In this document: in pieces, positions 49,030-59,551 of the stretch
How the letters are laid out: each line of letters starts with the position of its first letter
Position numbering within the stretch: position 1 is the first letter of the stretch
DNA from: Serratia quinivorans
GTDB lineage: Bacteria; Pseudomonadota; Gammaproteobacteria; Enterobacterales; Enterobacteriaceae
DNA length: 64,000 nt
Assembly (NCBI GenBank): GCA_900457075.1
Contig: UGYN01000002.1
Coordinates: 3,720,001-3,784,000 of the forward strand
Direction of reading: 5' to 3'
Notes under the pieces: generated by a model
The model's input: the letters and a program-made list of their open reading frames with translations, nothing else
The model's database searches: none
What the model was told of the DNA's origin: nothing
Program-made: the position numbers and the translations under genes

Positions 49030-49257
49030 ATATCACCCGGCATGCCGGTTTCCTGTGTCATTCAACGACGGTGAAAGCCGATAAATTGTAAACGGAATTT
49101 TAGCTATCGATGACAAATATTGTCCATTTATTTCCAGTTGGTACCGTCGGATATTTCACTTATGTTTAGCAAGAGTTTTAGTTTGTCTATTGGATCATGG
49201 ACTTAAGAAAATACCCAAAATAGGCTTACACATATTTACCCAACTTTTCCTCCATGA
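49030..49257. other. Intergenic region between yfgG and pdeF
   Basis: This AT-rich region carries the yfgG promoter on the minus strand. Beyond that I see no gene. The pdeF promoter elements follow at 49258. Confidence 0.4.
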
Positions 49258-49298
49258 TTGATCGCAGTCAAACCCTTGCTGACCCTGCCGCATAAAAT
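49258..49298 (+). promoter_or_regulatory. FNR box and -10 box of pdeF
   Basis: TTGAT-CGCA-GTCAA (49258-49271) is one base off the FNR consensus TTGAT-N4-ATCAA. TAAAAT at 49293-49298 agrees 5/6 with the -10 box. The implied transcription start near 49305 places the FNR centre at about -41, a class II activator position. E. coli pdeF is reported to be FNR-linked and active anaerobically. Confidence 0.75.
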
Positions 49299-49427
49299 TC
49301 CACTCCATTCTCCTGTCGCATATGTTACTTTCACTTTGCCTCATGAATGGATAGAGGTACGTAAAGGAACCTGCCTTATTACCTGAACGCGCGAATGGAA
49401 TTGCGCCCTGACGGACTCGTTATTTTT

Positions 49428-51647
49428 ATGGTTAAGCCAATATTCTGGAAGCATTTACGCGAGCGCTGGTGGGGTTATCCCCTCATCTGGGGCTTGTTGT
49501 TGATCCCGTTCGCCGGTTGGTTGTCGCCGCGCATTATGTTGCCAGAGGGCAAAGTCTATCTGCTCTATCTGCCACTGGCAGCCTGCATTGCGTTGTTGAT
49601 GGTCTACGACTGGCGGGCGCTGCCGGGCATTACCCTTGCCATCATGGTGCGATACGCGAGCCGACTGGGGCTGGAGAGCGGCATATTGGTCACCTCGTTG
49701 TACCTGCTTTGTCTGATCCTGTGCTGGTTGGGCTATCGCAGCCAGACTCAGCGTCGTTGGTGTGCGGCTCCCGGCGTACCGACATTGGTCAAAGCGAGGT
49801 TGATCTGGTTGGTGGTGCTGCCGGCGTTGCTGTTTGTCTTCGGCCTGAAACTGCTGGTCGCTCTGGCCCAATTGCCTGACGAACTGGGGATGATGCCCGG
49901 TAATAGTGATTATTTGTTGGCCCTGGTCAATTTTCAGGCGCTGCTGCTGGGTTGCCTGTCCGCTATGCCGCTGTTCTACTTTATGTTGCGCCTATTGAAC
50001 AAGCCCAGGTTCGCACTGACGCTGTGGCGACGTTTTGGCCGTGAAATGGCCCCCCAGGCCGATAAAAAAGAGTTGTCTCTGTGGTTGCTGGTGCTGGTCA
50101 GCATGGTGGCCTTGCTGTCTTACTACGCCAAAAATTCCAATCCTCTGCTGCTGGGGGGCTATGGCCTGATCCTGTTGCTGCCGGTGATGCTGTATGGCGC
50201 TATGCGCTTTGGCTATCAATTCAACTGCATTATCTGGTCTTCTTCGCTGCTGGTGCTGTTTTTCCATTATCCCGGTTATGCGCAGCGCGACAATTTATTG
50301 CATAACCTGGCAGTCATCTCTTCGATGATGGTGGTGTTTACCCTGTGTATTTACCTTATGTCGGCGCTCAATACCCGCCAGCGATTAAGTCATGCCAGGG
50401 CGCAAAGCGCTGCGCTGCAAGATCCGGTGATTGGCTTGCCTAACCTGCGGGCTCTCAAGCGCGATCTGAGCTTGTCATTACCTTCAACGCTGTGTTTCCT
50501 GCGCGTTAGCGAGCTGGATTTGCTGAGCCGCAACTACGGTATGCAATTGCGCATTCGTTTCAAACAGCAGTTGGCGGCGCTGCTGCATCAGGTATTGGCA
50601 CCCGGTGAGGGCGTATATCATCTGCCGGGTTATGATCTGTTGCTGCGGGTGGATGGCGAAGACAGCGAAGAAAAGGTTTTGCAGATCTACCACGCGCTGG
50701 AGAAATTCCGTCTGATATGGAACGGGTTGCCGCTCCATCCGCCGCTGGGGTTAGGTTATTGCAGCGTGAATGCCGATTTCGAACATCTCTACCTTCTGCT
50801 GGGGGAACTTAGCTCGTTGGCGGAAGTATCATTGACCAGCGGCAAACCGGAGAGCGTGCAAAACGGTGGGCAATGGGTACAGGAAGAAATCAAACGCAAA
50901 GTCGAGTTACTGCATGGTGTACAGCATGCGTTGGATAACGATGGGTTCATTCTGATGGCGCAGCCGATCGTGGGCCTGCGCGGTGACCGATATCATGAAA
51001 TTCTACTGCGCATGCGCGATACGTGCGGAGAGATCATATCGCCTAATGATTTTCTGCCGGTGGCACATGAGTTCGGCCTGGCGTATCGGCTGGACCTGTG
51101 GGTGTTGCGCAATACGCTGAAATTTATGGATCTGTACCGTGCCGAACTGCCCAGTGCGCGCTTCGCGGTTAATCTGTCACCTTCTTCGCTGTGCCGGCCT
51201 ATGCTGTGCCACGATGTCAACAGCCTGCTGGAGCAGTACCAGATTGAGCCCTATCAACTGACGCTGGAAGTGACCGAATCGCATCTGTTGCAGGATACGG
51301 CCTATGCCGGGGCCAATTTGCAGGCACTGCGTGAGATGGGGTGTCGCATTGCGCTGGATGACTTCGGCACCGGCTATGCCAGCTACGATCGGCTGAAGAT
51401 GCTGCCGGTCGACATGTTGAAAATCGACGGCAGTTTCGTGCGTGACATGCTGACCAATCCGGTGGATTTCCAGGTCATTACGTCTATCTGCAAGGTTGCG
51501 CGCATGAAGCGGCTGGCGATAGTGGCTGAATATGTGGAAAGCATGGAGCAGTTGGTCGCGCTGAAAGGGGTTGGCGTGGACTATATGCAGGGCTACTTCA
51601 TTGGCGAGCCACAACCCTTGCTGGCGCTGTTACCGACACCGCGTTGA
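49428..51647 (+). CDS. pdeF: Membrane cyclic-di-GMP phosphodiesterase PdeF (YfgF)
   Basis: The 739-residue protein has an N-terminal MASE1-type membrane domain with about eight helices (residues 15-315), a degenerate GGDEF domain with no GGDEF motif (about 325-480) and a C-terminal EAL domain (about 490-735). The EAL motif is EILLR (catalytic Glu kept), followed by NLSPSS, EVTESH, DDFGTGYASYDRL and KIDGSFVR, so it should hydrolyse c-di-GMP. It aligns with E. coli YfgF throughout. The ATG at 49428 is taken; an in-frame start at 49395 is less likely. A hairpin separates it from convergent ppx. Confidence 0.92.
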   Translation: MVKPIFWKHLRERWWGYPLIWGLLLIPFAGWLSPRIMLPEGKVYLLYLPLAACIALLMVYDWRALPGITLAIMVRYASRLGLESGILVTSLYLLCLILCWLGYRSQTQRRWCAAPGVPTLVKARLIWLVVLPALLFVFGLKLLVALAQLPDELGMMPGNSDYLLALVNFQALLLGCLSAMPLFYFMLRLLNKPRFALTLWRRFGREMAPQADKKELSLWLLVLVSMVALLSYYAKNSNPLLLGGYGLILLLPVMLYGAMRFGYQFNCIIWSSSLLVLFFHYPGYAQRDNLLHNLAVISSMMVVFTLCIYLMSALNTRQRLSHARAQSAALQDPVIGLPNLRALKRDLSLSLPSTLCFLRVSELDLLSRNYGMQLRIRFKQQLAALLHQVLAPGEGVYHLPGYDLLLRVDGEDSEEKVLQIYHALEKFRLIWNGLPLHPPLGLGYCSVNADFEHLYLLLGELSSLAEVSLTSGKPESVQNGGQWVQEEIKRKVELLHGVQHALDNDGFILMAQPIVGLRGDRYHEILLRMRDTCGEIISPNDFLPVAHEFGLAYRLDLWVLRNTLKFMDLYRAELPSARFAVNLSPSSLCRPMLCHDVNSLLEQYQIEPYQLTLEVTESHLLQDTAYAGANLQALREMGCRIALDDFGTGYASYDRLKMLPVDMLKIDGSFVRDMLTNPVDFQVITSICKVARMKRLAIVAEYVESMEQLVALKGVGVDYMQGYFIGEPQPLLALLPTPR

Positions 51648-51648
51648 G

Positions 51649-51676
51649 TTTGCCCCCCGGCAGGCAGGGGGCGAAA
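51649..51676. terminator. Hairpin between convergent pdeF and ppx
   Basis: TTTGCCCCC and GGGGGCGAAA form a G/C-rich stem flanked by A/T on both sides, in the 32-bp gap between the two convergent stops. A likely two-way terminator. Confidence 0.6.
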
Positions 51677-51679
51677 GAC

Positions 51680-53230
51680 TCAGGCAGTACGTTGCTCGTT
51701 TTGGGTCTCTTCTTCTTCGCAAATCAGCTTCCAGCCGACGACGTCATTCCAGTAGGCCTGCTCACGTTCAAGATCCAGTTGTACCAGGTTGTTTAACGCC
51801 AGATAACCGGCCGGGAAACGCAGCGTCCAGTGATTATCGTCAGTACTCAGGCGCAGCGTCTCGGGGGTGGTGGTCGACTGACGCTGGTTATTGAGCAGGG
51901 TGCTCAAACGCAGCAGTTGGATCAGCGGCAGGTAATGCTTTTTCTTGAACAGGTTCAGCCGCGGCAGTTCTTCCAGCTTGATACCCTTACGGTGGAAACG
52001 CACCAGCGCCGCCAGCAGCAACTGCTGCTCCTGATTAAAGCCGGGCAGGTTGGTGTTTTGCAGAATATAGGCCGAGTGGCGATGCATGCCGCTGTGGTTG
52101 ATGCTCAGCCCCACCTCATGCAACATGGCGGCCCATTTCAACAGCGCTTCCAACTGCGGATTCGCCAGCTTGGTGTTTTGCGCCATCCATTGGGCGTACA
52201 GCAGTTCGGTGGTGTCCAGCACCCGCTTGGCCTGCTCACGGTCGATATTGTAGTGATCGGCCAGGCTTTTGGCGGTACGGCTGCGGATATCCTGATGGCG
52301 GAAACGGCCCTCCATTTCGTACAGTACGCCTTCGCGCAGTGCGCCGTCAGAAAGACGCAGGTCGCGGATTGCCAGCGCGTCGAACACGCCGCACAGGATA
52401 GCCAGACCCGGTACAAACACCGACTGACGGTCTTCCGACAGCCCCGGCAGGCTCAGGGAGCTGAAGCTTTTAAACTGCAACACCTGCTCCGTCAGCATCT
52501 CCAGCCGTTCCAGGGTGATCAGGCCGTCTTTTTCGCCCATCGCCACCAGCACTTCGTGTGCGGCCTTGATGGTACCGGACGCGCCCAGAGCATACTGCCA
52601 ACCCTGAATACGGTACTGCCAGGCCAGGGTTTCCAGCTTCTGTGCCGCTGCCAGGCGCGCACGCTTGAAATTGTTTTTACTGATTTCACCGCCTGGGAAA
52701 AACTGCTGGGCGAAACTGACGCAGCCCATACGGCGGCTTTCCGCCAGCAGCGGCTCAAAGTCTTCACCGATCACCAGCTCAGTAGAACCACCGCCGATAT
52801 CGATCACCAGCTTGCGGCCTTTTTCCGGCTGGGTGTGCTCCACGCCCATAAAGATCAGACGCGCTTCTTCCTGTCCGGCGATGATTTCAATCGGGTAGGG
52901 GATCACTTTAGCTGCACGTTTGAGAAACACTTCCGCGTTAACGGCCTGACGCAGGGTATGAGTACCGACGATGGTGACGTTATCCGCCGGGAAGCCCTGC
53001 AGCCGTTCGGCAAACAGCGCCAGGCAGGCCAGTCCACGTTCTATTGCCTCTTCACTGAGCACATTGTTGCTGTCCAATCCATCGGCGAGGTGGACCCGTT
53101 GTTTTAAACGGCCCAATACCTGTAAAGCGCCGTTGACGACGCGGGCAATCACCATATGGAAGCTGTTCGACCCGAGGTCGATGGCAGCAATTTCCTGCGG
53201 TTTATTTGTTGCAGTGCTTTTTAGCGGCAT
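51680..53230 (-). CDS. ppx: Exopolyphosphatase
   Basis: The 516-residue Ppx/GppA enzyme removes terminal phosphates from long polyphosphate. The actin-like fold has [17 protein letters not shown] (17-33), [15 protein letters not shown] (about 142-156) with the catalytic Glu, and a C-terminal HD-type helical domain ([22 protein letters not shown], about 367-388). Compared with E. coli Ppx (513 aa) it is full length. It follows ppk with a 10-bp gap, as in E. coli, and they work as an opposed pair on polyphosphate. Confidence 0.95.
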   Translation of the reverse strand: MPLKSTATNKPQEIAAIDLGSNSFHMVIARVVNGALQVLGRLKQRVHLADGLDSNNVLSEEAIERGLACLALFAERLQGFPADNVTIVGTHTLRQAVNAEVFLKRAAKVIPYPIEIIAGQEEARLIFMGVEHTQPEKGRKLVIDIGGGSTELVIGEDFEPLLAESRRMGCVSFAQQFFPGGEISKNNFKRARLAAAQKLETLAWQYRIQGWQYALGASGTIKAAHEVLVAMGEKDGLITLERLEMLTEQVLQFKSFSSLSLPGLSEDRQSVFVPGLAILCGVFDALAIRDLRLSDGALREGVLYEMEGRFRHQDIRSRTAKSLADHYNIDREQAKRVLDTTELLYAQWMAQNTKLANPQLEALLKWAAMLHEVGLSINHSGMHRHSAYILQNTNLPGFNQEQQLLLAALVRFHRKGIKLEELPRLNLFKKKHYLPLIQLLRLSTLLNNQRQSTTTPETLRLSTDDNHWTLRFPAGYLALNNLVQLDLEREQAYWNDVVGWKLICEEEETQNEQRTA

Positions 53231-53240
53231 AGTTGCTGGC

Positions 53241-55311
53241 CTACTGTCCTGGTTGTTCCAGAGCTTTTAAATACTCGTAAATGGCAACCTGAGAACGGAC
53301 TTTACGGCGGTTGCCGCGCGGTACGTACTGGTTGCTCAGTTCTTTATCGAGGTAACGTGCCTTGACCGTGTCGCTGAACAGAATTTCCAGAATATCCAGA
53401 ACTCGTTGTTTCAGCGTTGGATCCAGCAGCGAGACCGCGACTTCGATGCGGTAATCTATGTTACGGGTCATCCAGTCGGCAGAGGACAGATAAACCAGTT
53501 TGTCACCTTTGTTTTCGAAAACGTAAACCCGGTCGTGTTCCAGATAGCGGTCGACGATGCTGATTACTTGAATATTGTCACTGATCCCCGGCAGGTTGGG
53601 AATCAAAGAACACATACCTCGCACCAACAGGCGGATTTTTACACCGGCGCCGGATGCGGTATATAACCGATCTACCAGCCCTTTATCCACCAGATTGTTG
53701 ATTTTCAGCATAATGCCGGCGGGAAGGCCGGCCTCGGCATTGGCAATTTCCCGGTCGATTAACTCATACAGCTTCAGGCGCGAGTTCTGCGGCGACACCA
53801 TCAGGTTGTCGAAGGTGACCGGCCGGTACGGGTTTTCGATAAAGTTAAACACCCGACGCACTTCGTTGGTGATGCGTGAGTCGGCGGTCAGCAATGAATA
53901 GTCGGTATAAATACGCGCGGTTTTCTCGTTAAAGTTGCCGGTACCGATATGAGCATAGCGCACAATTTCGTCGCCTTCACGGCGTGAGATCAGGAACAGT
54001 TTGGCGTGGATTTTCAGGCCCGGAGCAGAGAAGATTACGTGCACGCCGGCTTCCGTCAGGCGCTTGGCCCAGTGGATGTTGGCCTCTTCATCAAAACGTG
54101 CTTGCAGCTCTACCACCACCGTGACTTTCTTGCCGTTGTGGGCGGCGTGGATCATCGATTCGATAATACGTGAGTCTTTCGCCACGCGGTAAATATTGAT
54201 TTTTATCGCCAGCACGCTGGGGGTCAAATGACGCCTGACGCACCAGTTCCAGCACGTGTTCAAAGGTGTGGTATGGGTAGTAAAGCAGCACGTCCTGTTC
54301 ACGGATGGCGTCAAAACCGTTGCGGAACTTTTCGAACCAGGTATGGCGCAGGCGTGGCAGCGGTTTGTTGACCAGATTGGCCTTGCCGACGTTCGGGAAG
54401 CCGATAAAGTCTTTAAAGTTATGATAGCGGCCGCCGGCGATCACCGAGTCGTAGTTGGAGATACCCAGCTTGCCGCGCAGCAATTCCACCATTTCATTCG
54501 GCATGTCGCGCTGATAAACAAAACGTACCGGCTCGGCGGTCAGGCGTTGTTTCAGGCTGGAGGACATCAGTTCCAGCAGGCTCGATTCCATCTCAGTGAC
54601 CAGATCGTATTCCGCGTCGCGGGTCATTTTCATCGAATAGGCATTGAGCGCGTCGTAGTCGAAGAAGCCCTTGAAAATATCGTCCAGGCAGTAGCGCAGA
54701 ATGTTGTCCAGCAGGATCATCGGTTTGCGACGGCGCGGGGCTTCCGGCGGCAGGTTGACGAAGCGCGGCACCTTGTCGGACGGGATCTCCAGCAGCGCAT
54801 AATCGATGCGTATGCCGCGAATAATCTCCACCGCCAGATAGGTGTAATCGTCTTTCAGGAACTGCACCAGGTTGGTTTCGTGATTGATCAGGATGGGCGT
54901 GATGTGCTGACGCAGATGCTGTTTGAAGTATTGTCGCAGCCAAATTTGCTGGTTCTCCGACACCTGACGTTCGTTGATCAGGAAGATCTGATTACGCGCC
55001 ATTTCCAGCAGCAAATCGTTATACAGGCTGTCGAATTCTTGATCGGTTTTTAATACCTTGGCCTGGATCTTTTTCAGCAGATGGCGTGAAGCGCCGCCAG
55101 AGCCTTGTTCTTCGCTGATCAGAATGCGTCGTTTGAGATCGGCAAAGCGGACCTTATAGAACTCGTCAAGGTTATTGGAGTAAATGCCCAGAAAACGCAT
55201 GCGCTCAATCAGGGGATTGCTCTTATCTGCGGCTTCCTGCAATACGCGTTCATTAAAGGATAACCAGCTTAGTTCTTTTTCGATGTAGAGCTTTTCCTGA
55301 CCCATTGCCAC
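53241..55311 (-). pseudogene. ppk: Polyphosphate kinase ppk, interrupted by +1 frameshift
   Basis: Ppk makes polyphosphate from ATP, through phosphorylated histidines. The N-terminal frame ([24 protein letters not shown]) runs to [24 protein letters not shown] near residue 363 and then shifts. Removing one base from the G run at 54219-54223 joins it to [20 protein letters not shown], the catalytic [34 protein letters not shown] and the C-terminus, 689 residues against 688 in E. coli. Every other part is intact. It lies 10 bp upstream of ppx. Confidence 0.92.
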
Positions 55312-55614
55312 TCCAGTTCAATTTTAGAAAAGGATCCGGGACGCAGCCCGGATGCCGCTTCAGTGTCCTTCATCATTATTGCGAGAGATTGACAGGAAAG
55401 TCCAACATATCCATTACCCTGGCGCGAGGCATTTTAAGGCGTAAAAATATTTTCTGCGGCGTTGGGACTGCGTGACATTACCAACTGGCATAAAATGCCG
55501 CATTTCATGCTTTGTGTTTATAGATGTGCTCGGGTTTATCATCATTTTTCAGCAATATATGTGATTAATAATGCTTATGTGTAGCCTAAAACTCGACACA
55601 CTAGGTGGGCAACT
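55312..55614. other. Intergenic region between ppk and pstC
   Basis: The ppk promoter should lie here on the minus strand. A short palindrome, GGCATAAAATGCC (55487-55499), is visible. I see no gene. Confidence 0.4.
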
Positions 55615-55648
55615 TTGTCATGCAAACGTCATAAAACTGACATAAGAT
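55615..55648 (+). promoter_or_regulatory. Pho box and -10 of the pstCAB operon
   Basis: TTGTCAT, ACGTCAT and CTGACAT lie 11 bp apart (55615-55621, 55626-55632, 55637-55643). The first two form a Pho box as TTGTCATGCAAACGTCAT, close to the CTGTCAT-N4-CTGTCAT consensus. TAAGAT (55643-55648) begins 10 bp after the second repeat, the normal spacing to a -10. PhoB activation is expected. Confidence 0.85.
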
Positions 55649-55699
55649 GCCCGGTTATTCTATGGCGCAAGCCTGCTTACATCAGCGACAGCGAGAGAC

Positions 55700-57874
55700 A
55701 TGGCACAGACTACGGTAAACCAACATCCCCGGGATCGGCTGCGTGCGCGCATCGACCGTAGCGTGCAGGCGGCCGTGACCGTCAGCGGGCTGCTGGTGCT
55801 GATGACGTTAATGCTGATCTTCGTTTACCTGCTGTTTGCGGTGCTGCCGCTGTTTAAACCGGCGGCGATGGGGCAGGCAAAGCCGTTACCGATTAGCGCC
55901 ACCGCGCCTGCGCTGGCGCTGGGTATGGATGTGCAGCAGCGTATCGGCTATCGCATTGATACGCAGGGAGCAGGGCAGTTTTACTCCCTGACGCAGCAGG
56001 ACCCCGCCGGCACCGGCAAGCCATTAACGCAGCAGCCATTGCTGACCAAACCGGCGTTGCTGACCCAGGCGGCCGGGGAACGTGACCTGTTTGCTCTGGC
56101 GCAGGCCGATGGTCGCTTTATCGTTGCCAGTGCGGATTTTGCCGCTGCGAGCACCTCTGCACCACAGTGGCTATTCCCACTAGGGCAACGACCATTGGCG
56201 CTGGATAAACAGGGGCGGCCCCTGGCATTGTTGGCACTGTCCGAAGCGCGGCACGGGCAGTATCTGCTGGCCGGGGTTACCGAAGACCGGCGTTTGGTGT
56301 TTGGCCGTTTTGGCAGCGAGCAGGCGCCGCAGCTCAGCGAAAGCCCGCTGGAGAGCGCGGTACAACAGTTGGTGCTGACGCCGGACGGCCGTCAGTTGTA
56401 TCTGCTGTCGGGTAACCGACTGGCGCGCTATCAAATTAACGACACTCAGTTACAGCTTAAAGAAACGCGTATTCTCGGCGATCGCACTCCTTATCAACTG
56501 ACGGCCTTGCCCGGTGGCAGCGCCTTATTGATTGAAGCGGCTGACGGCAGCCTGCGTGAGTGGTTTGATGTTGAAAAAGAGCAGCGCTGGCAACTGACGC
56601 CGGTGCAGCATTTCGACCATCAGTCCGAACCACGGGATTTGCTGGTGGCTGAACCTTATCGTCGGGTGTTCGCCACACTGAGGCCCGACGGGGGCTTCTC
56701 GCTGTTTTCCAGCATTCAGCCACAGCCGTTGTTGAATGGCCGGTTGAGCACCGGGGTGCAACAGATGGCGTTTGCTCCACGTGGTGACGGCCTGCTGCTG
56801 GAAACGGCGCAGGGTTGGCAGCATTATCCGATCGATAACCCTTATCCCGATGTCACCTGGCGCTCGCTATGGCACAAGGTGTGGTATGAAAATTACCCCG
56901 AGCCCGCCTATGTTTGGCAATCCACCTCCGGTGAGGACAGCTATCAGGCCAAGTTCAGCCTGATGCCGGTCATTTTTGGCACCTTCAAGGCAGCGGCTTA
57001 CGCCATGCTGTTTGCCATTCCGCTGGCATTGGCCGGGGCTATTTATACCGCCTATTTCATGTCGGCCGGGCTACGGCGGGTGATCAAGCCGGCGATTGAG
57101 GTGATGGGTGCACTGCCAACGGTGGTGATTGGGCTGGTGGCCGGTATCTGGCTGGCGCCGGTGATTGAACACTATCTGTTGGCGGTGCTGTCTCTGCCGC
57201 TGTTGTTGGCGGCGGTGGTACTGGCCTGCGGCGCTCTGGTGAACAAGCTGGCACCGCGCCGCTTGCCGCCGGGCATGGATCTGCTGATCCTGCTGCCGTT
57301 GATGATACTGACCGTCTGGTTGGCGTTCAGCGTGGGGCCGTGGCTGGAGGTAAAACTGTTTGGCGAGCCGCTGCATTTTTGGCTGGGCGATGATTACGAC
57401 CAGCGCAATGCGCTGGTGGTGGGGGTGGCAATGGGGTTTGCACTGGTGCCGATCATCTTTTCACTGGCGGAAGACGCCTTGTTCAGCGTGCCGGCTACCC
57501 TGAGCCAAGGATCGCTGGCATTGGGTGCGACCCAGTGGCAAACCGTGATGCGGGTGGTTCTGCCATCGGCCAGCGCCGGTATTTTTTCGGCACTGATGAT
57601 CGGCTTTGGTCGTGCGGTGGGGGAAACCATGATTGTGCTGATGGCGACCGGCAACACGCCGGTGATCGACGGTAGCCTGTTCCAGGGCTTGCGCGCCCTG
57701 GCGGCCAATATCGCTATCGAAATGCCGGAGGCGGTGGCCGACAGCAGCCATTATCGGGTGCTGTTCCTGACCGCACTGGTGCTGTTTATTTTCACCTTTG
57801 TCTTCAACACGCTGGCGGAAGCGATCCGTCTGCGCCTGCGTGAGCGCTATACCCTGAATCAGGAGGCGCCATGA
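55700..57874 (+). CDS. pstC: Phosphate ABC transporter permease PstC with large extra domain
   Basis: This 724-residue protein is far larger than E. coli PstC (319 aa). A membrane helix (about 31-55) is followed by an extra-cytoplasmic domain of about 340 residues with repeating short strand patterns (LVLTPDGRQLYLLSGN, QMAFAPRGDGLLLETA), like a beta-propeller. The C-terminal half (about 425-715) is the MetI-type permease, with the EAA-type loop SQGSLALGATQWQTVMRVVLPSASAGI. The start has a GAGAG site. It overlaps pstA by 4 bp. No pstS or phoU accompanies it. Confidence 0.9.
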   Translation: MAQTTVNQHPRDRLRARIDRSVQAAVTVSGLLVLMTLMLIFVYLLFAVLPLFKPAAMGQAKPLPISATAPALALGMDVQQRIGYRIDTQGAGQFYSLTQQDPAGTGKPLTQQPLLTKPALLTQAAGERDLFALAQADGRFIVASADFAAASTSAPQWLFPLGQRPLALDKQGRPLALLALSEARHGQYLLAGVTEDRRLVFGRFGSEQAPQLSESPLESAVQQLVLTPDGRQLYLLSGNRLARYQINDTQLQLKETRILGDRTPYQLTALPGGSALLIEAADGSLREWFDVEKEQRWQLTPVQHFDHQSEPRDLLVAEPYRRVFATLRPDGGFSLFSSIQPQPLLNGRLSTGVQQMAFAPRGDGLLLETAQGWQHYPIDNPYPDVTWRSLWHKVWYENYPEPAYVWQSTSGEDSYQAKFSLMPVIFGTFKAAAYAMLFAIPLALAGAIYTAYFMSAGLRRVIKPAIEVMGALPTVVIGLVAGIWLAPVIEHYLLAVLSLPLLLAAVVLACGALVNKLAPRRLPPGMDLLILLPLMILTVWLAFSVGPWLEVKLFGEPLHFWLGDDYDQRNALVVGVAMGFALVPIIFSLAEDALFSVPATLSQGSLALGATQWQTVMRVVLPSASAGIFSALMIGFGRAVGETMIVLMATGNTPVIDGSLFQGLRALAANIAIEMPEAVADSSHYRVLFLTALVLFIFTFVFNTLAEAIRLRLRERYTLNQEAP

Positions 57875-59523
57875 GGCTTTGGGCCAAGAGCGGCTCGCCG
57901 TGGATCTGGCTGACAGCCGGATCGGTAGCCGTCAGCCTGCTGGCGTTGATCGGCATTATGCTGCTGCTGGCCGGGCAGGGGATGCGCTATTTCTGGCCCA
58001 GCCCGGTCTACCAGTTTGAACTCAATCAGAGCGCCGCAGGATCGGTGACCATGATTGGCGAACTGTACCAACAGCAGAGCATTCCGCGCCGTCAATTACA
58101 GGAGTCCGGAATTGCCTTGCCGCCAGGAGATGCGCAGAGTTTTGAGCGCTATCTGATCAAAGTGGGTAATCGTGACAGCGAAGGGCAGGACTTCCGCACG
58201 CTGCTGGCCGGTGACATTCTTCGCAAGAGTACGCCGCGCAATTTGCTGGTACTGGAACGCAACAGTAATGGCACCGCTTATGGTTATCTGGCGGGCATGC
58301 TGGAGGACGGCCAGCCGTTGACCGGGCGTAATCTCAGCCAGGCGCTGTTGCAGCGTTTGCCGCAAATTGCCGCGCTTTCCCGTCAGGCGCATGATATTCA
58401 GTTCCGCGATATGGCGCGTATCAACCAACGGTTTGATGCGCTGCGCCTGCGGGAGAAAAGCCTGCAGCATGACGACAAGCTCGACGCCCGTGCGCAGGCG
58501 TCCATCAACGCTGAGAGACTGGAACTGCAACGTCAGTATCGGTTGTTGTCTGACCGACTGGAAGGCTTGAACCGCGATCGTCACCGTGATGCGCTGCTGC
58601 TGCGTGATATGCACGGCCAGGTTCATACTATTGCGCTTAGCCAGGTGCGCGATGCCTGGTATCCCAATGCGATGAATACCACCCAGAAGCTGGTGCACTG
58701 GGGCGAGCAGGTCAAGAAATTCCTTACTGACAGCCCACGTGAGGCCAACACCGAAGGCGGCGTATTCCCGGCCATTTTTGGCACGGTGCTGATGGTGATC
58801 CTGATGTCGATTGTGGTGATGCCGTTCGGCGTCATTGCCGCGGTTTATCTGCACGAGTACGCCGGTAATAATTTGCTGACACGGCTGATCCGTATTGCGG
58901 TGGTGAATCTGGCTGGCGTACCCTCGATTGTCTATGGGGTATTTGGTCTGGGCTTCTTTGTTTATATGATTGGCGGCACGCTCGATCAACTGTTCTTCCC
59001 GGAGTCGCTGCCCAACCCGACCTTTGGCACGCCGGGCGTGCTGTGGGCGGCGTTGACGCTGGCGCTGCTGACCTTGCCGGTGGTGATTGTCGCTACCGAA
59101 GAAGGGTTGTCGCGCATTCCTGCCTCATTGCGTCAGGGATCGCTGGCATTAGGTGCCAGCCGGGCGGAAACGCTGTGGCGCATTGTTCTGCCAATGGCAG
59201 CACCTGCCATGATGACGGGGTTGATCCTGGCGGTAGCACGCGCCGCTGGAGAGACCGCACCACTGATGCTGGTGGGCGTGGTGAAATCCGTGCCGGTGTT
59301 GCCGGTGGATGATATTTTCCCGTATCTGCATCTGGAGCGGAAGTTTATGCACCTGAGCTTCCAGATTTACGATATGGCCTTCCAGAGTCCGAGCGTAGAA
59401 GCCGCCCGGCCGCTGGTGTTTGCCACCGCCTTCCTGTTGGTGGCGATTGTGGTGGGGTTGAATCTGGCGGCGATGGGCATCCGACATTCGCTAAGGGAGC
59501 GGTATAAAGCATGGTCGCAGTAA
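57871..59523 (+). CDS. pstA: Phosphate ABC transporter permease PstA with large extra domain
   Basis: The 550-residue protein, longer than E. coli PstA (296 aa), has an N-terminal membrane helix (about 12-40), an insert of about 210 residues including a helical region with KSLQHDDKLDARAQASINAERLELQRQY, and a permease half (about 295-545) with the EAA-type loop RQGSLALGASRAETLWRIVLPMAAPA. Together with PstC it forms the phosphate channel. It overlaps pstC by 4 bp and is followed by pstB after 28 bp. Confidence 0.9.
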   Translation: MRLWAKSGSPWIWLTAGSVAVSLLALIGIMLLLAGQGMRYFWPSPVYQFELNQSAAGSVTMIGELYQQQSIPRRQLQESGIALPPGDAQSFERYLIKVGNRDSEGQDFRTLLAGDILRKSTPRNLLVLERNSNGTAYGYLAGMLEDGQPLTGRNLSQALLQRLPQIAALSRQAHDIQFRDMARINQRFDALRLREKSLQHDDKLDARAQASINAERLELQRQYRLLSDRLEGLNRDRHRDALLLRDMHGQVHTIALSQVRDAWYPNAMNTTQKLVHWGEQVKKFLTDSPREANTEGGVFPAIFGTVLMVILMSIVVMPFGVIAAVYLHEYAGNNLLTRLIRIAVVNLAGVPSIVYGVFGLGFFVYMIGGTLDQLFFPESLPNPTFGTPGVLWAALTLALLTLPVVIVATEEGLSRIPASLRQGSLALGASRAETLWRIVLPMAAPAMMTGLILAVARAAGETAPLMLVGVVKSVPVLPVDDIFPYLHLERKFMHLSFQIYDMAFQSPSVEAARPLVFATAFLLVAIVVGLNLAAMGIRHSLRERYKAWSQ

Positions 59524-59551
59524 CAATGAAGCTATTGCTGGAGAGTGCCCA

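Noticed and set aside
48844..49074. A 76-codon plus-strand frame
   Set aside because: The minus strand of the same bases encodes the DUF2633 protein YfgG with a conserved pattern; the plus frame has no similarity and no SD.
51830..53107. A 425-codon plus-strand frame
   Set aside because: It is antisense to ppx, which has full family similarity, and its product is Gln/His-rich with no recognisable domain.
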